52,041 nt of DNA from Candidatus Nomurabacteria bacterium (GCA_026395995.1 JAPLXQ010000013.1:1-52041); one strand, 5' to 3'; positions 1 through 8,878 are shown, counted from the first letter of the stretch. The notes: generated by a model not told the origin, from the letters alone. Numbers and translations are program-made.

Positions 1-818
1 AGCGAGAGATCATCGTTTAGGGCGTGGACTACTGGGGTATCTAATCCCATTCGCTACCCACGCTTTCGTGCTTCAGTGTCAAATATGCGCCAGTTTGCTG
101 CCTTCGCATTTGGTGTTCCCCATGATATCAACGGATTTCACCCCTACACCATGAGTTCCGCAAACCTCTCACACTTTCAAGCTATGCCGTTTCCCTTGCG
201 ATCCCTATGTTAAGCACAGGGTTTTGACAAGAGACTAACATTGCAACCTACGCACCCTTTACGCCCAATAATTCCGGATAACGCTCGAGGCTCTCGTATT
301 ACCGCTCCTGCTGGCACGAGATTAGGAGCCTCTTATTCATGAGGTACCGTCAATAAACTTCTTCCCTCATAAAAGATCTTTACGCCCCAGAGGGGCTTCA
401 TCAATCACGCGGCGTCGCTCGATCAGACTTTCGTCCATTGTCGAATATTCTCGGCTGCAGCCACCCGTAGGTGTATGGTCCGTGTCTCAGTACCATCGGT
501 GGGGGTCAGCCTCTCAGCTCCCCTAGACGTCATAGCCTTGGTAAGCCATTACCTTACCAACTAGCTGATATCGCACAGGCCTTTCCCTAAGCGTTAAAAC
601 TTTACTCTTGCGAGACCATCGCGTATTACTCTGCCTTTCGGCAGGCTATTCGCGACTTAGGGGGAAGTTCCTATGTATTACTACCTCGTTCGCCACTAAA
701 CTTAAACGACCTTTGACTTGATATAATCGCATCTCTGGAAAAATAAGTTTCGTTCGACTTGCATGCCTTATCCACGCCGCCAGCGTTCATCCTGAGCTAG
801 GATCAAACTCTAATTTAA
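1..818 (-). rRNA. rrs: 16S ribosomal RNA, 5' half (cut by window edge)
   Basis: Small-subunit rRNA, running leftward; the window edge cuts it near E. coli position 810-830. The 27F site lies at 792-811 with one change from consensus (CTAGCTCAG for CTGGCTCAG). The 806 site lies near 25-44 and the 341 site near 450-470. Between the 27F and 806 sites the length is close to E. coli, so this half has no intron or large insertion. The 500/545 helix pairs fully (GAGGC with GCCTC). The 530-loop pseudoknot is changed on both sides: 505-507 is UCC and 524-526 is GGA, so pairing is kept. The 5' end is placed 7 bases before AGAGTTTG, as in E. coli, and is approximate. Confidence 0.97.
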
Positions 819-975
819 AATTAGATTCTGATTAAACAGATTTAGAACGAAACAAAATAAAAAACAGAATTCGATTACTCGAATTTAATTTTCTAAAACA
901 TTCTCGATCCTGCTCACTAAAGTATTTTAAAAAATACTTAAAAAATTATTGATTGAATATAACTAGAACTTGCAT

Positions 976-996
976 CCCGACTCTCTCGGAGTCGGG
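976..996 (-). other. Hairpin in the 16S leader
   Basis: CCCGACTC and GAGTCGGG form a perfect 8-bp stem with a 5-base loop, GC-rich within an AT-rich leader. There is no following T-run, so it is more likely a folding or processing element of pre-16S than a terminator. The rest of 819-1083 holds no gene that I can see. Confidence 0.5.
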
Positions 997-1083
997 GTTC
1001 TCAAACTATTAACTTTTCAAGGTTTTATAACAATACCTATTGAAATAAAAATGTCTTATCCACTTGGATGAGACGTAAGGTCT

Positions 1084-1112
1084 ATACTATACTAAGCGAA
1101 TTCATAAGTCAA
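1084..1112 (-). promoter_or_regulatory. Probable rRNA promoter
   Basis: On the minus strand TTGACT (1112-1107) is followed after 17 bases by TAGTAT (1089-1084), or after 15 bases by TATAGT (1091-1086). Transcription would start near 1077 and give a leader of about 260 bases before the 16S. Confidence 0.6.
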
Positions 1113-1123
1113 GCATTCTCCCG

Positions 1124-1163
1124 CCCTCTAAAATATGACCCAAAAATGACCTATTTTAGGGGG
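1124..1163. other. 12-bp inverted repeat between divergent promoters
   Basis: Arms 1124-1135 and 1152-1163 pair over 12 bases with one wobble. An overlapping alternative hairpin (GGGCT/AGCCC, 1161-1174) would compete with it. The repeat sits between the rRNA promoter and the promoter of the next gene, so it may be a shared operator; that role is inference. Confidence 0.4.
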
Positions 1164-1184
1164 CTAAATAGCCCTCAAAAAGAC

Positions 1185-1213
1185 TTGACTTTTAACCCTG
1201 TTTATGCTATACT
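1185..1213 (+). promoter_or_regulatory. Strong sigma70-like promoter
   Basis: TTGACT (1185-1190), a 17-base spacer ending in TGC (extended -10), then TATACT (1208-1213). Start expected near 1220, leaving a leader of about 95 bases. The leader contains the palindrome TCAGTACTGA (1227-1236) and a 9-bp bulged hairpin (1255-1275). Confidence 0.75.
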
Positions 1214-1314
1214 TATCTAAGATCTTTCAGTACTGACAGATGGCTTCACAGCTCCAGAGTTAGTTCTAACCTCTGTAAAATGTTTAGAACATTAAAAACA
1301 AAATACATCGTACG

Positions 1315-1626
1315 ATGAACACAACACTTGAGATTACAGGTGGTCCTTCGAGAGAAGAACTATTTGATGGTTTACGTCTTTTATCTGAAAAAAGACAAAT
1401 TCCTTTTACTTTTAAAGCAACAAAAGGAACAGAATTGATTATGCCTTTAGTTACAATGCAAAGCATTGCAGCCGAAGATGGCAGCGGACATTCTTGGAAT
1501 ATTACATTCCTAGTAAAGAAATGTTTCGTTGTAATTGGTTCAAAAGATGAAAGTCTGGTAACAGTAAAAGCGTATTATTCTTCAATGAGGCGCAAGGGTA
1601 CAGTTACTTATCAATTTGGAGAGTAA
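1315..1626 (+). CDS. Unknown small protein, 103 aa
   Basis: I do not recognise this protein. It is 103 residues, soluble, mixed alpha/beta in appearance, with no signal peptide or membrane segment. The gene has its own strong promoter and a structured leader, and a perfect bidirectional terminator follows it, so it is a single-gene unit diverging from the rRNA operon. No Shine-Dalgarno sequence is visible before the ATG. A dedicated promoter and terminator favour a real expressed gene. Confidence 0.7.
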   Translation: MNTTLEITGGPSREELFDGLRLLSEKRQIPFTFKATKGTELIMPLVTMQSIAAEDGSGHSWNITFLVKKCFVVIGSKDESLVTVKAYYSSMRRKGTVTYQFGE

Positions 1627-1640
1627 GATTTATTCTTCAG

Positions 1641-1677
1641 AAAAAAGCATTCCAAAATATTGGAATGCTTTTTTTAT
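1641..1677. terminator. Bidirectional terminator
   Basis: A/T-run-flanked stem GCATTCCA/TGGAATGC with loop AAATAT. It serves the upstream plus-strand gene and the convergent mscL gene. Confidence 0.9.
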
Positions 1678-1684
1678 TTCTCCC

Positions 1685-2089
1685 CTACTGCGCCTGTGCA
1701 CAAAATGAACAACGCTTTGCATTGAGTGGAATTGTCGAGAGACATTCCGTGCATTTTTTAGTTGTGTCGTCGGCTGGTTTTTCTTTTCGAGAACGAGCAA
1801 TGAGGAGGTTCATCGGTTTGATAACAAAAAAGAAAACTGCAAAAGCTACGAGTAGAAATGAGATCAAAGCATTGATAAAATCTCCGTACATAAATTTACT
1901 TCCATTTAATATAAAAGACATATTACTGAAATCAGGAACTTTCGCTATCGCTCCGACAAGCGGAGTCAAAACATCTTTTACCAAAGCAGATACGATAGTC
2001 CCGAAAGCACTACCAATAACGACACCCACAGCGAGGTCTACCACATTCCCTCTTAATAAAAATTGTTTGAATTCTTTAAATATTTTCAT
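1685..2089 (-). CDS. mscL: Large-conductance mechanosensitive channel MscL
   Basis: MscL is a homopentameric inner-membrane channel that opens under membrane tension and releases solutes on osmotic downshock. The 134-residue product begins MKIFKEFKQFLLRGNVVDLA, the family's typical N-terminus and TM1 start (GNVVDLAVGVVIG), and has TM2 near residues 70-95. The C-terminus carries four cysteines as CxxC...CxxC, the zinc-ribbon-like tail seen in many bacterial MscLs. I chose the start at 2089, not the longer frame to 2233, because it matches the family and a -10 box (TATACT, 2102-2097) lies 7 bases before it, implying a leaderless mRNA. The upstream frame extension is a shadow of the next gene. 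Confidence 0.95.
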   Translation of the reverse strand: MKIFKEFKQFLLRGNVVDLAVGVVIGSAFGTIVSALVKDVLTPLVGAIAKVPDFSNMSFILNGSKFMYGDFINALISFLLVAFAVFFFVIKPMNLLIARSRKEKPADDTTKKCTECLSTIPLNAKRCSFCAQAQ

Positions 2090-2115
2090 ATATAAAAGTA
2101 TATATGAATTAAACT

Positions 2116-2268
2116 TTATTTCAATGGATTTTCTCCACGAATTATACGAATCAAGAAAAGGACAACTGCTATCACGAGAAGGATATGAATAAATCCACCC
2201 ACCACATGAAAGCCGATAAAACCGACGAGCCATAGAAATATTAAAACAAAACCAATTATTGTAAGCAT
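2116..2268 (-). CDS. Tiny two-helix membrane protein, DUF5670 (lmo0937)-like
   Basis: A 50-residue protein in a different frame from the mscL extension. It starts MLTIIGFVLIFLWLVGFIG and ends IRGENPLK. Two hydrophobic helices are separated by a GFHVVGGFIH turn. This layout matches the small lmo0937/DUF5670 membrane proteins, common stress-associated proteins of unknown function. It lies just upstream of mscL in the same direction, which fits an envelope-stress role (inference). The short length makes a chance ORF possible, but the family-like pattern argues against it. Confidence 0.75.
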   Translation of the reverse strand: MLTIIGFVLIFLWLVGFIGFHVVGGFIHILLVIAVVLFLIRIIRGENPLK

Positions 2269-2305
2269 GTAATATATGCCGAGAGAATTAGAAATTTATT
2301 ACAAT

Positions 2306-2536
2306 TTACTCCCCTTCTATATCTAAAGACAAAAGCTTACTCCTATGAGTGTGGCCATTTATTATTCGTACTTTATTTTTCGGAATTTGATAATGTTCTG
2401 ACACGAGCTCTATGATTCGCGTATTCGCCATATTTCTCTCAGCTTCTTCTTTCACCCATGCATCAAAATAACCTCTTTTCTTTTCCAAAAATTTTTCCTT
2501 ATTCATCCCCGCTGTAACTGTGACTTTGATGTACAT
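2306..2536 (-). CDS. DUF167 (YggU-like) protein
   Basis: A 76-residue protein matching the DUF167/YggU family: an N-terminal beta strand (MYIKVTVTAG), a central helix with NTRIIELVSEHY, then the typical C-terminal IPKNKVRIINGHTHRSKLLSL, which corresponds to the family's V-I-x-G-x-T-S-R-x-K pattern. The family's molecular function is unsettled. It follows an unknown gene by 9 bases and is probably co-transcribed with it. Confidence 0.85.
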   Translation of the reverse strand: MYIKVTVTAGMNKEKFLEKKRGYFDAWVKEEAERNMANTRIIELVSEHYQIPKNKVRIINGHTHRSKLLSLDIEGE

Positions 2537-2545
2537 GAATTTTTA

Positions 2546-2947
2546 TTAACCAGTTACAGCACTACTATATTTCATTTTTATATCAGAAAACCTTTTAACC
2601 CAATCACTATTTTGTTTAAATATTTTAAGTCTTGGTTCGATATACTGAAGAAAATTATATATTTGAGAAATGATTGTTTTACTCACGATAGGATCCGTAA
2701 GCTTATTAAAATGTTGAGAGATAAAATCAGCATAATTTAAATTATTAATAATAGGTTTTCTTAAATTAATCCTCAGTTCTAGTAGCTCACCTTCTTTACC
2801 AGGCAAAATTTGTTGTTCCAATTTAGAAGCATTGAGAGTGATAAACATAGCAAAATCATTAACAAGGTCAAGGTATTTTTCTTTATTAATATCTACGCTC
2901 TTTTTATTTTCTTGTTGATTACTCTCAGGTGGATGATTAAAATTCAT
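2546..2947 (-). CDS. Unknown helical protein, 133 aa
   Basis: Not recognised. After an Asn/Gln/Ser-rich N-terminus (about 20 residues) it is predicted mostly helical, soluble, with no cysteine or metal motifs. It lies between the RipA-like membrane protein gene (13 bases upstream) and the DUF167 gene (9 bases downstream), so an operon with both is likely. Base composition matches the neighbours. Confidence 0.65.
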   Translation of the reverse strand: MNFNHPPESNQQENKKSVDINKEKYLDLVNDFAMFITLNASKLEQQILPGKEGELLELRINLRKPIINNLNYADFISQHFNKLTDPIVSKTIISQIYNFLQYIEPRLKIFKQNSDWVKRFSDIKMKYSSAVTG

Positions 2948-2960
2948 ATATTAAATAAAA

Positions 2961-3491
2961 TTAAAAATTAAAAATTCCGGCGATTGGAGAATTAAATAAA
3001 AATATAATTATATAGAGAACTATAAAAATAATAGGAATCCTTTTTTCTATTTTTGAAAGAGGTACATATTTTTTTGCATTTTTCCCCTCACCTAAAAGAA
3101 TCCATTCAGTCTTAAAAAGAGAGACTGGTAATTTTTGCTCCACTTGATGAATGACTTTAAATTTTGCTCGGCAAAGCTGACGAAGAGAAATAATAATTTC
3201 ATACCAACAATAACAAATAGCAATACCGACAAATGGAACCAAAATAAAAACAATAGAAGCATGAGGTACTATTTTAGTTTCAATATAACCCATGATCGCC
3301 ATAATAGCGGTATTGAGCCCAAGGAAAAACTCATTGGTCTTGAGGCGACGATCACTGACAGTATTGAACATATGCAAATAAATACGATATTGCTCAAGAT
3401 AATGATCAATATACTTGTCAGCATGATTTTCTTTATGATCAGTGTGAATACCGGTCAATATATTGTCTATTTCTTTTCCATCCATACTCAT
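2961..3491 (-). CDS. RipA-like octameric membrane protein family
   Basis: A 176-residue protein with two central hydrophobic segments (near 55-75 and 80-105) and a third near the C-terminus. The spacing and the phrases AKFKVIHQVEQKLP, TEWILLGEGKN and YVPLSKIEKRIPIIFIVLYI resemble the RipA family of octameric membrane proteins, named after a Francisella protein needed for intracellular growth. Assignment is from memory of the pattern. I chose the start at 3491 because TATAAT (3503-3498) lies exactly 6 bases upstream, giving a leaderless message; in-frame ATG codons exist on both sides. Two unknown or DUF167 genes follow in the same direction. Confidence 0.65.
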   Translation of the reverse strand: MSMDGKEIDNILTGIHTDHKENHADKYIDHYLEQYRIYLHMFNTVSDRRLKTNEFFLGLNTAIMAIMGYIETKIVPHASIVFILVPFVGIAICYCWYEIIISLRQLCRAKFKVIHQVEQKLPVSLFKTEWILLGEGKNAKKYVPLSKIEKRIPIIFIVLYIIIFLFNSPIAGIFNF

Positions 3492-3535
3492 ACACATATT
3501 ATATAACAATATATAAAATATAAAAACCCTAGAAC

Positions 3536-3564
3536 TTGTTTTTTAAATCCAAATATGCAATAAT
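3536..3564 (+). promoter_or_regulatory. secG promoter, leaderless
   Basis: TTGTTT (3536-3541), 17-base spacer ending TGC, AATAAT (3559-3564), then 6 bases to the secG ATG. Transcription is expected to begin at the A of the start codon. Confidence 0.7.
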
Positions 3565-3570
3565 AGACCT

Positions 3571-3813
3571 ATGCAAAGTTTAGCTAAAATACTTCCATAT
3601 GCGGAAATCATAGTCTCTATTGTATTGATTACTTCAATCTTACTTCAACAATCCAGCGCTGGTATAGGTGGTGCATTAGGAGGTGGAGATGGAGGAAGTT
3701 TTCATCATACTCGCCGAGGTTTCGAAAAATTCCTTTTTATACTTTCAATTATTTTAGGCATATTGCTTGCTGTTTTAGCTTTTCTCGCTATAATTATAAA
3801 AGCAAAAGGTTAG
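3571..3813 (+). CDS. secG: Protein translocase subunit SecG
   Basis: SecG is the small accessory subunit of the SecYEG channel for protein export. The 80-residue product has two transmembrane helices (about 10-28 and 54-76). Between them is the conserved cytoplasmic loop with LLQQSSAGIGGALGGGDGG and HHTRRGFEKFLF, the family hallmark. Length fits. The gene leads a plus-strand run with a solute-binding protein, RNase J and an MFS transporter. Confidence 0.95.
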   Translation: MQSLAKILPYAEIIVSIVLITSILLQQSSAGIGGALGGGDGGSFHHTRRGFEKFLFILSIILGILLAVLAFLAIIIKAKG

Positions 3814-3862
3814 TATTAAACTAGCGCAATTAGCTGTTTAATATTTTCTCAATTTATTTCTT

Positions 3863-5641
3863 ATGGAAAATATTTTTAATCGTATACGTCAAATAAAAAA
3901 TACAGCAAAATTACCATCTAAAGATGAGATCAAAAAAGCAATTTCAACTTTTTCAAAAAAAGAAAAACGTGTCTTTTTAGTACTTTGTCTTATCCTAATA
4001 ATTAGCACTATTGCTATAGTAGGAAAAATTAACAAAATGTTTTTAGTAGAAGTCCCAATGTCAGGTGGAACTCTTTCTGAAGGAATGGTAGGCACACCTA
4101 GATTCGTAAACCCGATTCTAGCATTATCAGATGCAGATAGAGATCTCACTTCCCTAATCTACTCTGGCTTAATGAGAAAATCTCCAGATGGAGGTCTTAT
4201 TCCAGATTTAGCTCAAGAATATAAAATATCTTCAGATGGATTGTCTTATACTTTTACATTAAAAGATAAAATTTATTTTCAAGATAATACAAAAGTTACA
4301 GTAGATGATGTTATTTTTACAATAAATAAAATAAAAGATCCATCTGTCAAAAGTCCACATAAAAACAATTGGGACGGTATCAATGTTGAAAAAATAGACG
4401 AAAAAACAATCAAATTTACCTTAAAACAACCATATACATTATTTTTAGAAAATACAACACTAGGTATATTACCAGAACATATTTGGAAAGATTCCCCTAT
4501 TGAATTAAATGAATTAAACATAAATCCAATAGGATCTGGTCCATACCTTGTTTCAAAAGTAAACAAGCAATCATCAGGAATCATAAATTATTATAATTTA
4601 GTTCAATTTAAAAAATTTATTTTAGGTAAACCTTATATTCAAAATATAACTCTAAGATTCTACCCAAATGAAAATGATTTAATAACAGCGTTAAAAAATG
4701 GAGAAGTTGATCAAGTCAGCTCTATTACTCCAGAAAATGCTAATGTGTTAAAAAATGATAATTATAGAGTAGAGTCTTCTGTTATTCCTCGTGTTTTTGG
4801 TTTATTTTTTAATCAAAATAGAAATCAAATATTTACCGATAAACATATAAAAGAAGCTATTGATCAAGCCATAGATAAAGATGCGATAATCAATGAAGTA
4901 ATCTATGGATATGGAGTTGCTATCGATAACCCTATACCATCAAACTTGATTGCTTATCAAAAATTAAATCAAGATATTCAATCTTCCAGAGAAGAAAGTC
5001 TTCAAAAAGCTAAAGATATTTTAGCAAAAGATGGTTGGATCAAAGGAGCAGATGGATTTTTACAAAAAACAATTGTAGATAAAAAGAAAAAGAAAACTAC
5101 AAAAAATACAACTATTTTACAATTCACAATCTCCACTGGAAATGCTCCAGAATTATCAAAAGCTGCCGAGCTTATTACAAAAGATTTGACTGCTATTGGT
5201 ATGAAAGTTGATTTTAAAACTTTTGAAACTGGAAATTTAAACCAAACAGTTATACGACCAAGAGATTATGATGCCTTATTGTTTGGAGAGATAATAACCC
5301 ACGAATCTGACCTTTTTGCCTTTTGGCACTCTTCTCAAATAAAAGACCCTGGATTAAACGTCGCAATGTATACAAATGTGAAAGTAGATAAAATATTAGA
5401 AGAAGCCTTAGGTACGATTGATGATAAAAATCGAATAAAAAAATACTCACAGTTCGAAGATGAAATAAATAAAGATGTACCAGCAGTCTTTCTTTATAGT
5501 CCAGATTTTATCTATGTAGTATCAAAAAATTTAAATGGTTTAGCAATCGACCACATTGCCACACCAGGAGATAGATTTCAAAATGTCTATAATTGGTCTA
5601 TAGCCAAAGACTATATTTGGGAAATATTTGCTAAAAAATAA
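3863..5641 (+). CDS. Membrane-anchored oligopeptide-type solute-binding protein (SBP family 5)
   Basis: Extracellular binding protein of the family used by peptide, nickel and related ABC importers. After a cytoplasmic N-terminus there is one membrane segment near residues 38-58, with no lipobox, so the protein is anchored by a helix. The SBP_bac_5 fold follows: GGTLSEGMVGTPRFVNPIL, SDGLSYTFTLKDKIYFQD, the VTVDDVIFTINKI region, GSGPYLV and the C-terminal VYNWSIAKDYIW. Length of 592 is normal for the family. No ABC permease or ATPase gene is nearby, so the transport partner is elsewhere or it acts as an orphan receptor. It lies 49 bases after secG. Confidence 0.9.
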   Translation: MENIFNRIRQIKNTAKLPSKDEIKKAISTFSKKEKRVFLVLCLILIISTIAIVGKINKMFLVEVPMSGGTLSEGMVGTPRFVNPILALSDADRDLTSLIYSGLMRKSPDGGLIPDLAQEYKISSDGLSYTFTLKDKIYFQDNTKVTVDDVIFTINKIKDPSVKSPHKNNWDGINVEKIDEKTIKFTLKQPYTLFLENTTLGILPEHIWKDSPIELNELNINPIGSGPYLVSKVNKQSSGIINYYNLVQFKKFILGKPYIQNITLRFYPNENDLITALKNGEVDQVSSITPENANVLKNDNYRVESSVIPRVFGLFFNQNRNQIFTDKHIKEAIDQAIDKDAIINEVIYGYGVAIDNPIPSNLIAYQKLNQDIQSSREESLQKAKDILAKDGWIKGADGFLQKTIVDKKKKKTTKNTTILQFTISTGNAPELSKAAELITKDLTAIGMKVDFKTFETGNLNQTVIRPRDYDALLFGEIITHESDLFAFWHSSQIKDPGLNVAMYTNVKVDKILEEALGTIDDKNRIKKYSQFEDEINKDVPAVFLYSPDFIYVVSKNLNGLAIDHIATPGDRFQNVYNWSIAKDYIWEIFAKK

Positions 5642-5689
5642 TTATAATTAAAATAAATTACGTATAGCGTAATTAAGAAGCAAAATACT

Positions 5690-7681
5690 ATGATAAGAAA
5701 AAACAGAATGTCTTTCAGCGATATAAGTATCGAAAAGAAAAAAGAAGAAAACACAACAACAAAAACAAATCACCCTGTTCATCAACGAACAGCAACACAG
5801 GTTACACATACACATGGAGCTCATGCACCGACACGTCAACCATCACACTCTAATCCACACCAAAGTGGAGACAAAAGAATAACAAAAAGTTCTACTTTCC
5901 AATATTCAAAATTTGGTAAAGGACGTCGGTCATCTGCTGGTACAAATGACGGTAAACCTTTTGTCTCAAGAAATACAATTACAAAAATTCCAGAATTACC
6001 AATGGGAAATATTCGTATTATCCCTCTCGGTGGTGTAGAAGAAATCGGAAAAAATATGACAGCTATTGAAATCGGTAATGATATTATTATTATCGATGCT
6101 GGTATGCACTTCTCCACAGAAGAAACACCTGGAGTAGATTATGTCATTCCAAATACTACATATTTAGAAGAAAGAAAAGATAAAATTCGTGCATTATTTA
6201 TAACTCACGGACACCTAGACCATATTGGAGGTGTGCCTTTAGTCTTGTCTCGTATTGGTAATCCACCAGTCTACTCTCGTAATCTTTCAATCTTAATGAT
6301 GAAAAAAAGAGCGACTGAATTCCCTCACCTACCAGAAATGAAAACTGTTACAGTAGAGAGAGATGATGTTGTCACTGTCGGAAATATGCGTGTAAGATTT
6401 TTTGGAGTTACACACACAATTCCAGACTCTATGGGTATCATCATAGAAACTCCACACGGCTGGATCGTAAACCCTGGTGATTACAAGCTCGACCAAGTCG
6501 ATGGTATTGTTACCGACGAAGAAGAAAAAGAATATAGTATTTTTGATAAAGCAAAAGTGCTTTTATTAATGACAGATTCTACAAACATCGAAAAAGAAGG
6601 TTTTGCCTTACCTGAAATAAAAGTTCATCAAGGTTTAGAAAACTTAATCAAAAGAATTCCAGGAAAAATAATTATTGCTGCTTTTGCTTCACACATCACT
6701 CGTCTAATAAAAGTAATGCAAATTGCTGAAGCTTTAGGTAAAAAAGTAGTACTAAATGGTCGCTCAATGAAAGCCAATATGGAAGTATCTTTTGAGGCAG
6801 GACTCTTTACTCCTAAAAAAGGAACTATCATTACTATGGATGAAGTTGATAATTACCCACCTAACAAGGTTGTTATTTTAACAACAGGAGGACAAGGAGA
6901 AGAATTTTCTGGTCTGAGTCGTGCTGCAAATAAAACAGATAAAAAATTTATTTTAAAAGCTGGTGACACTATTATTATCTCTGCTTCAATTATTCCTGGA
7001 AACGAACGCCAAATGCAAAAAATGAAAGATAATCTTTCAAGACGAGGAGTAAGAATCATTAGTTACAGAACTCCTGGAGAAGACTTTGTGCATGCGACAG
7101 GTCATGGAAACAAAGAAGATATAAAATGGTTACATAATAAAATTCATTCTAAATTCTTTATTCCTATTCACGGATATCACTCTCATTTAGAGACACACAA
7201 AGAACTCGCAATGGAAATGGGTATGTCTGAAGATCATATTGTCGTACCAGACAATGGATCTATTATTGAAATTTCAGCTGATGGAGAAAAAATTTCAGTT
7301 CGCAAAGAAAAAGCTCCGAGTGCTCCAATGATGGTAGATGGTACTTCTGTTGGTGATAGTACTGATGTGGTTATTAAAGACCGTGTCATGCTTGCCCAAG
7401 ACGGTATGTTTGTCATTATTGCTGTCGTCGATCAAGCCACTGGTAAATTAAAAAAATCTCCGGACCTTATCTCTCGTGGTTTCGTTTACTTAAAAGAGAA
7501 TCAAGAACTCTTGCGTGCCTGTCGTATAATCATCAAGAAGACAATTGAAGATGGAACAGCTAATAATAAAAATGTGGATTTTGATGTCATTAAAAACAAT
7601 CTTGGTGATAGTGTTTCAAAATTCTTATTCCAAAAAACAGCCAAGCGTCCACTAGTAATACCAGTCATCCTCAGTGTATAA
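5690..7681 (+). CDS. rnj: Ribonuclease J
   Basis: Metallo-beta-lactamase/beta-CASP ribonuclease for mRNA decay and rRNA maturation. The zinc-binding motif HGHLDH is at residues 173-178, followed by the GVTHTIPDSMG region, and the beta-CASP part includes IIAAFASHITRL and the STOP-like ATGHGNKEDIKWL. The 663 residues exceed the usual ~555 because of a roughly 95-residue N-terminal tail rich in Thr, His, Ser, Lys and Asn (residues 10-100), probably disordered and possibly RNA-binding (inference). The MFS gene starts 8 bases after its stop. Confidence 0.96.
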   Translation: MIRKNRMSFSDISIEKKKEENTTTKTNHPVHQRTATQVTHTHGAHAPTRQPSHSNPHQSGDKRITKSSTFQYSKFGKGRRSSAGTNDGKPFVSRNTITKIPELPMGNIRIIPLGGVEEIGKNMTAIEIGNDIIIIDAGMHFSTEETPGVDYVIPNTTYLEERKDKIRALFITHGHLDHIGGVPLVLSRIGNPPVYSRNLSILMMKKRATEFPHLPEMKTVTVERDDVVTVGNMRVRFFGVTHTIPDSMGIIIETPHGWIVNPGDYKLDQVDGIVTDEEEKEYSIFDKAKVLLLMTDSTNIEKEGFALPEIKVHQGLENLIKRIPGKIIIAAFASHITRLIKVMQIAEALGKKVVLNGRSMKANMEVSFEAGLFTPKKGTIITMDEVDNYPPNKVVILTTGGQGEEFSGLSRAANKTDKKFILKAGDTIIISASIIPGNERQMQKMKDNLSRRGVRIISYRTPGEDFVHATGHGNKEDIKWLHNKIHSKFFIPIHGYHSHLETHKELAMEMGMSEDHIVVPDNGSIIEISADGEKISVRKEKAPSAPMMVDGTSVGDSTDVVIKDRVMLAQDGMFVIIAVVDQATGKLKKSPDLISRGFVYLKENQELLRACRIIIKKTIEDGTANNKNVDFDVIKNNLGDSVSKFLFQKTAKRPLVIPVILSV

Positions 7682-7689
7682 TTAAATAC

Positions 7690-8841
7690 GTGATAGAAAA
7701 AAAAAGAAAAACAATTTACTTAACTGGATTTCTATTTGCTATAAACATAGCTTTAACTTCTTATATTAGTTCTAGCTTCTTAGAAAGTTTCATAAATGTA
7801 GATTATATTGGTATTGTTTACACAATCTCAGCTATTATTACAATAATAGGCCTATTTATGATGCCTAGATTAATGTCTAAGTATGGAAATAAAAATATTG
7901 CTATATTAGTGAGTAGTTTATCTTTTCTTTCCTTAGTATTTATGTCTTTTTCAAATACTGGATTTATCGTAATTCCGGCTTTTATTTTATATTTTGCTTC
8001 TGGAAACTTTTTTATAGCTAATTTAGATATATTCTTAGAAGAATATTCAAATTCAAAAGATGTCGGCAAGACTCGTGGCTTATATTTAACATTTATCAAT
8101 ATTGCTTGGGTTGTCGCCCAAATGATTTCTGGGTCAATCATCGCCAAGAGTTCTTATAGCGGTATTTATTTATTTTCTGCTGGATTAATGGCTCTCGTGA
8201 CTGGTACATTAATATTATTTTTTAATAAATTCGAAGATCCAATTTATAAAAAAATGTCAGTACTTAAAACAGTAAAATTTTTCATTAAAGACAGAAATGT
8301 CTCAAAAATATATTTAATTAATTTAATTTTAAAATTCTTTTATGCTTGGATGGTTATTTATACACCAATATATTTACATCAATACCTTGGTTTTGGTTGG
8401 GAAAAAATTGGATTAATTTTTACAATCATGCTCTTACCTTTTGTAATTTTAGATATACCACTAGGAGGTCTTTCCGACAAAATTGGTGAGAAAAAAATAC
8501 TCATTATTGGTTTTATTGTAACTACAATATTTACCCTTTTGATTCCATTTATATCAAGCACAAGCTGGATTATTTGGGCATTTATACTATTCTGTACACG
8601 TATCGGAGCAGCTACAATAGAAATAATGTCTGAAATATATTTTTTCAAAATTGTTTCAGTAGAAAAATCAGATGAAATAAGCTTCTTTAGAAATACTCTT
8701 CCGATTTCATATATTTTAGGACCATTAATTGCTGTTCCTGTATTATTACTAGTTCCATCATTTGAATTTCTTTTCTTTGTCTTGGGTGCAATAATGCTTC
8801 TAGGAATACTTTTAACATCTAGATTAAAAGACGTAAAATAA
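7690..8841 (+). CDS. Major facilitator superfamily transporter
   Basis: A 383-residue polytopic membrane protein with about 11-12 hydrophobic helices. It has the MFS A-like loop RLMSKYGNKN after TM2 and GGLSDKIGEKK after TM8, a basic central loop near residues 185-200, and internal two-fold symmetry. Substrate cannot be assigned. The start is GTG, 8 bases after the RNase J stop, so translation is probably coupled. A terminator follows at once. Confidence 0.9.
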   Translation: MIEKKRKTIYLTGFLFAINIALTSYISSSFLESFINVDYIGIVYTISAIITIIGLFMMPRLMSKYGNKNIAILVSSLSFLSLVFMSFSNTGFIVIPAFILYFASGNFFIANLDIFLEEYSNSKDVGKTRGLYLTFINIAWVVAQMISGSIIAKSSYSGIYLFSAGLMALVTGTLILFFNKFEDPIYKKMSVLKTVKFFIKDRNVSKIYLINLILKFFYAWMVIYTPIYLHQYLGFGWEKIGLIFTIMLLPFVILDIPLGGLSDKIGEKKILIIGFIVTTIFTLLIPFISSTSWIIWAFILFCTRIGAATIEIMSEIYFFKIVSVEKSDEISFFRNTLPISYILGPLIAVPVLLLVPSFEFLFFVLGAIMLLGILLTSRLKDVK

Positions 8842-8870
8842 AAACCTCATAATTTATGAGGTTTTTATTT
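8841..8870. terminator. Bidirectional terminator
   Basis: AAAACCTCAT/ATGAGGTTTT stem, loop AATTT, followed by T-rich sequence. It separates the convergent MFS and K+ channel genes. Confidence 0.85.
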
Positions 8871-8878
8871 TATAGATT

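Noticed and set aside
1..818. Intron or insertion in the 16S, common in CPR
   Set aside because: Distance between the 27F and 806 sites is near the normal value and conserved helices are continuous.
2090..2233. N-terminal extension of MscL by 48 residues
   Set aside because: The extension matches no MscL; another frame there encodes a DUF5670-like protein, and a -10 box precedes the internal ATG.
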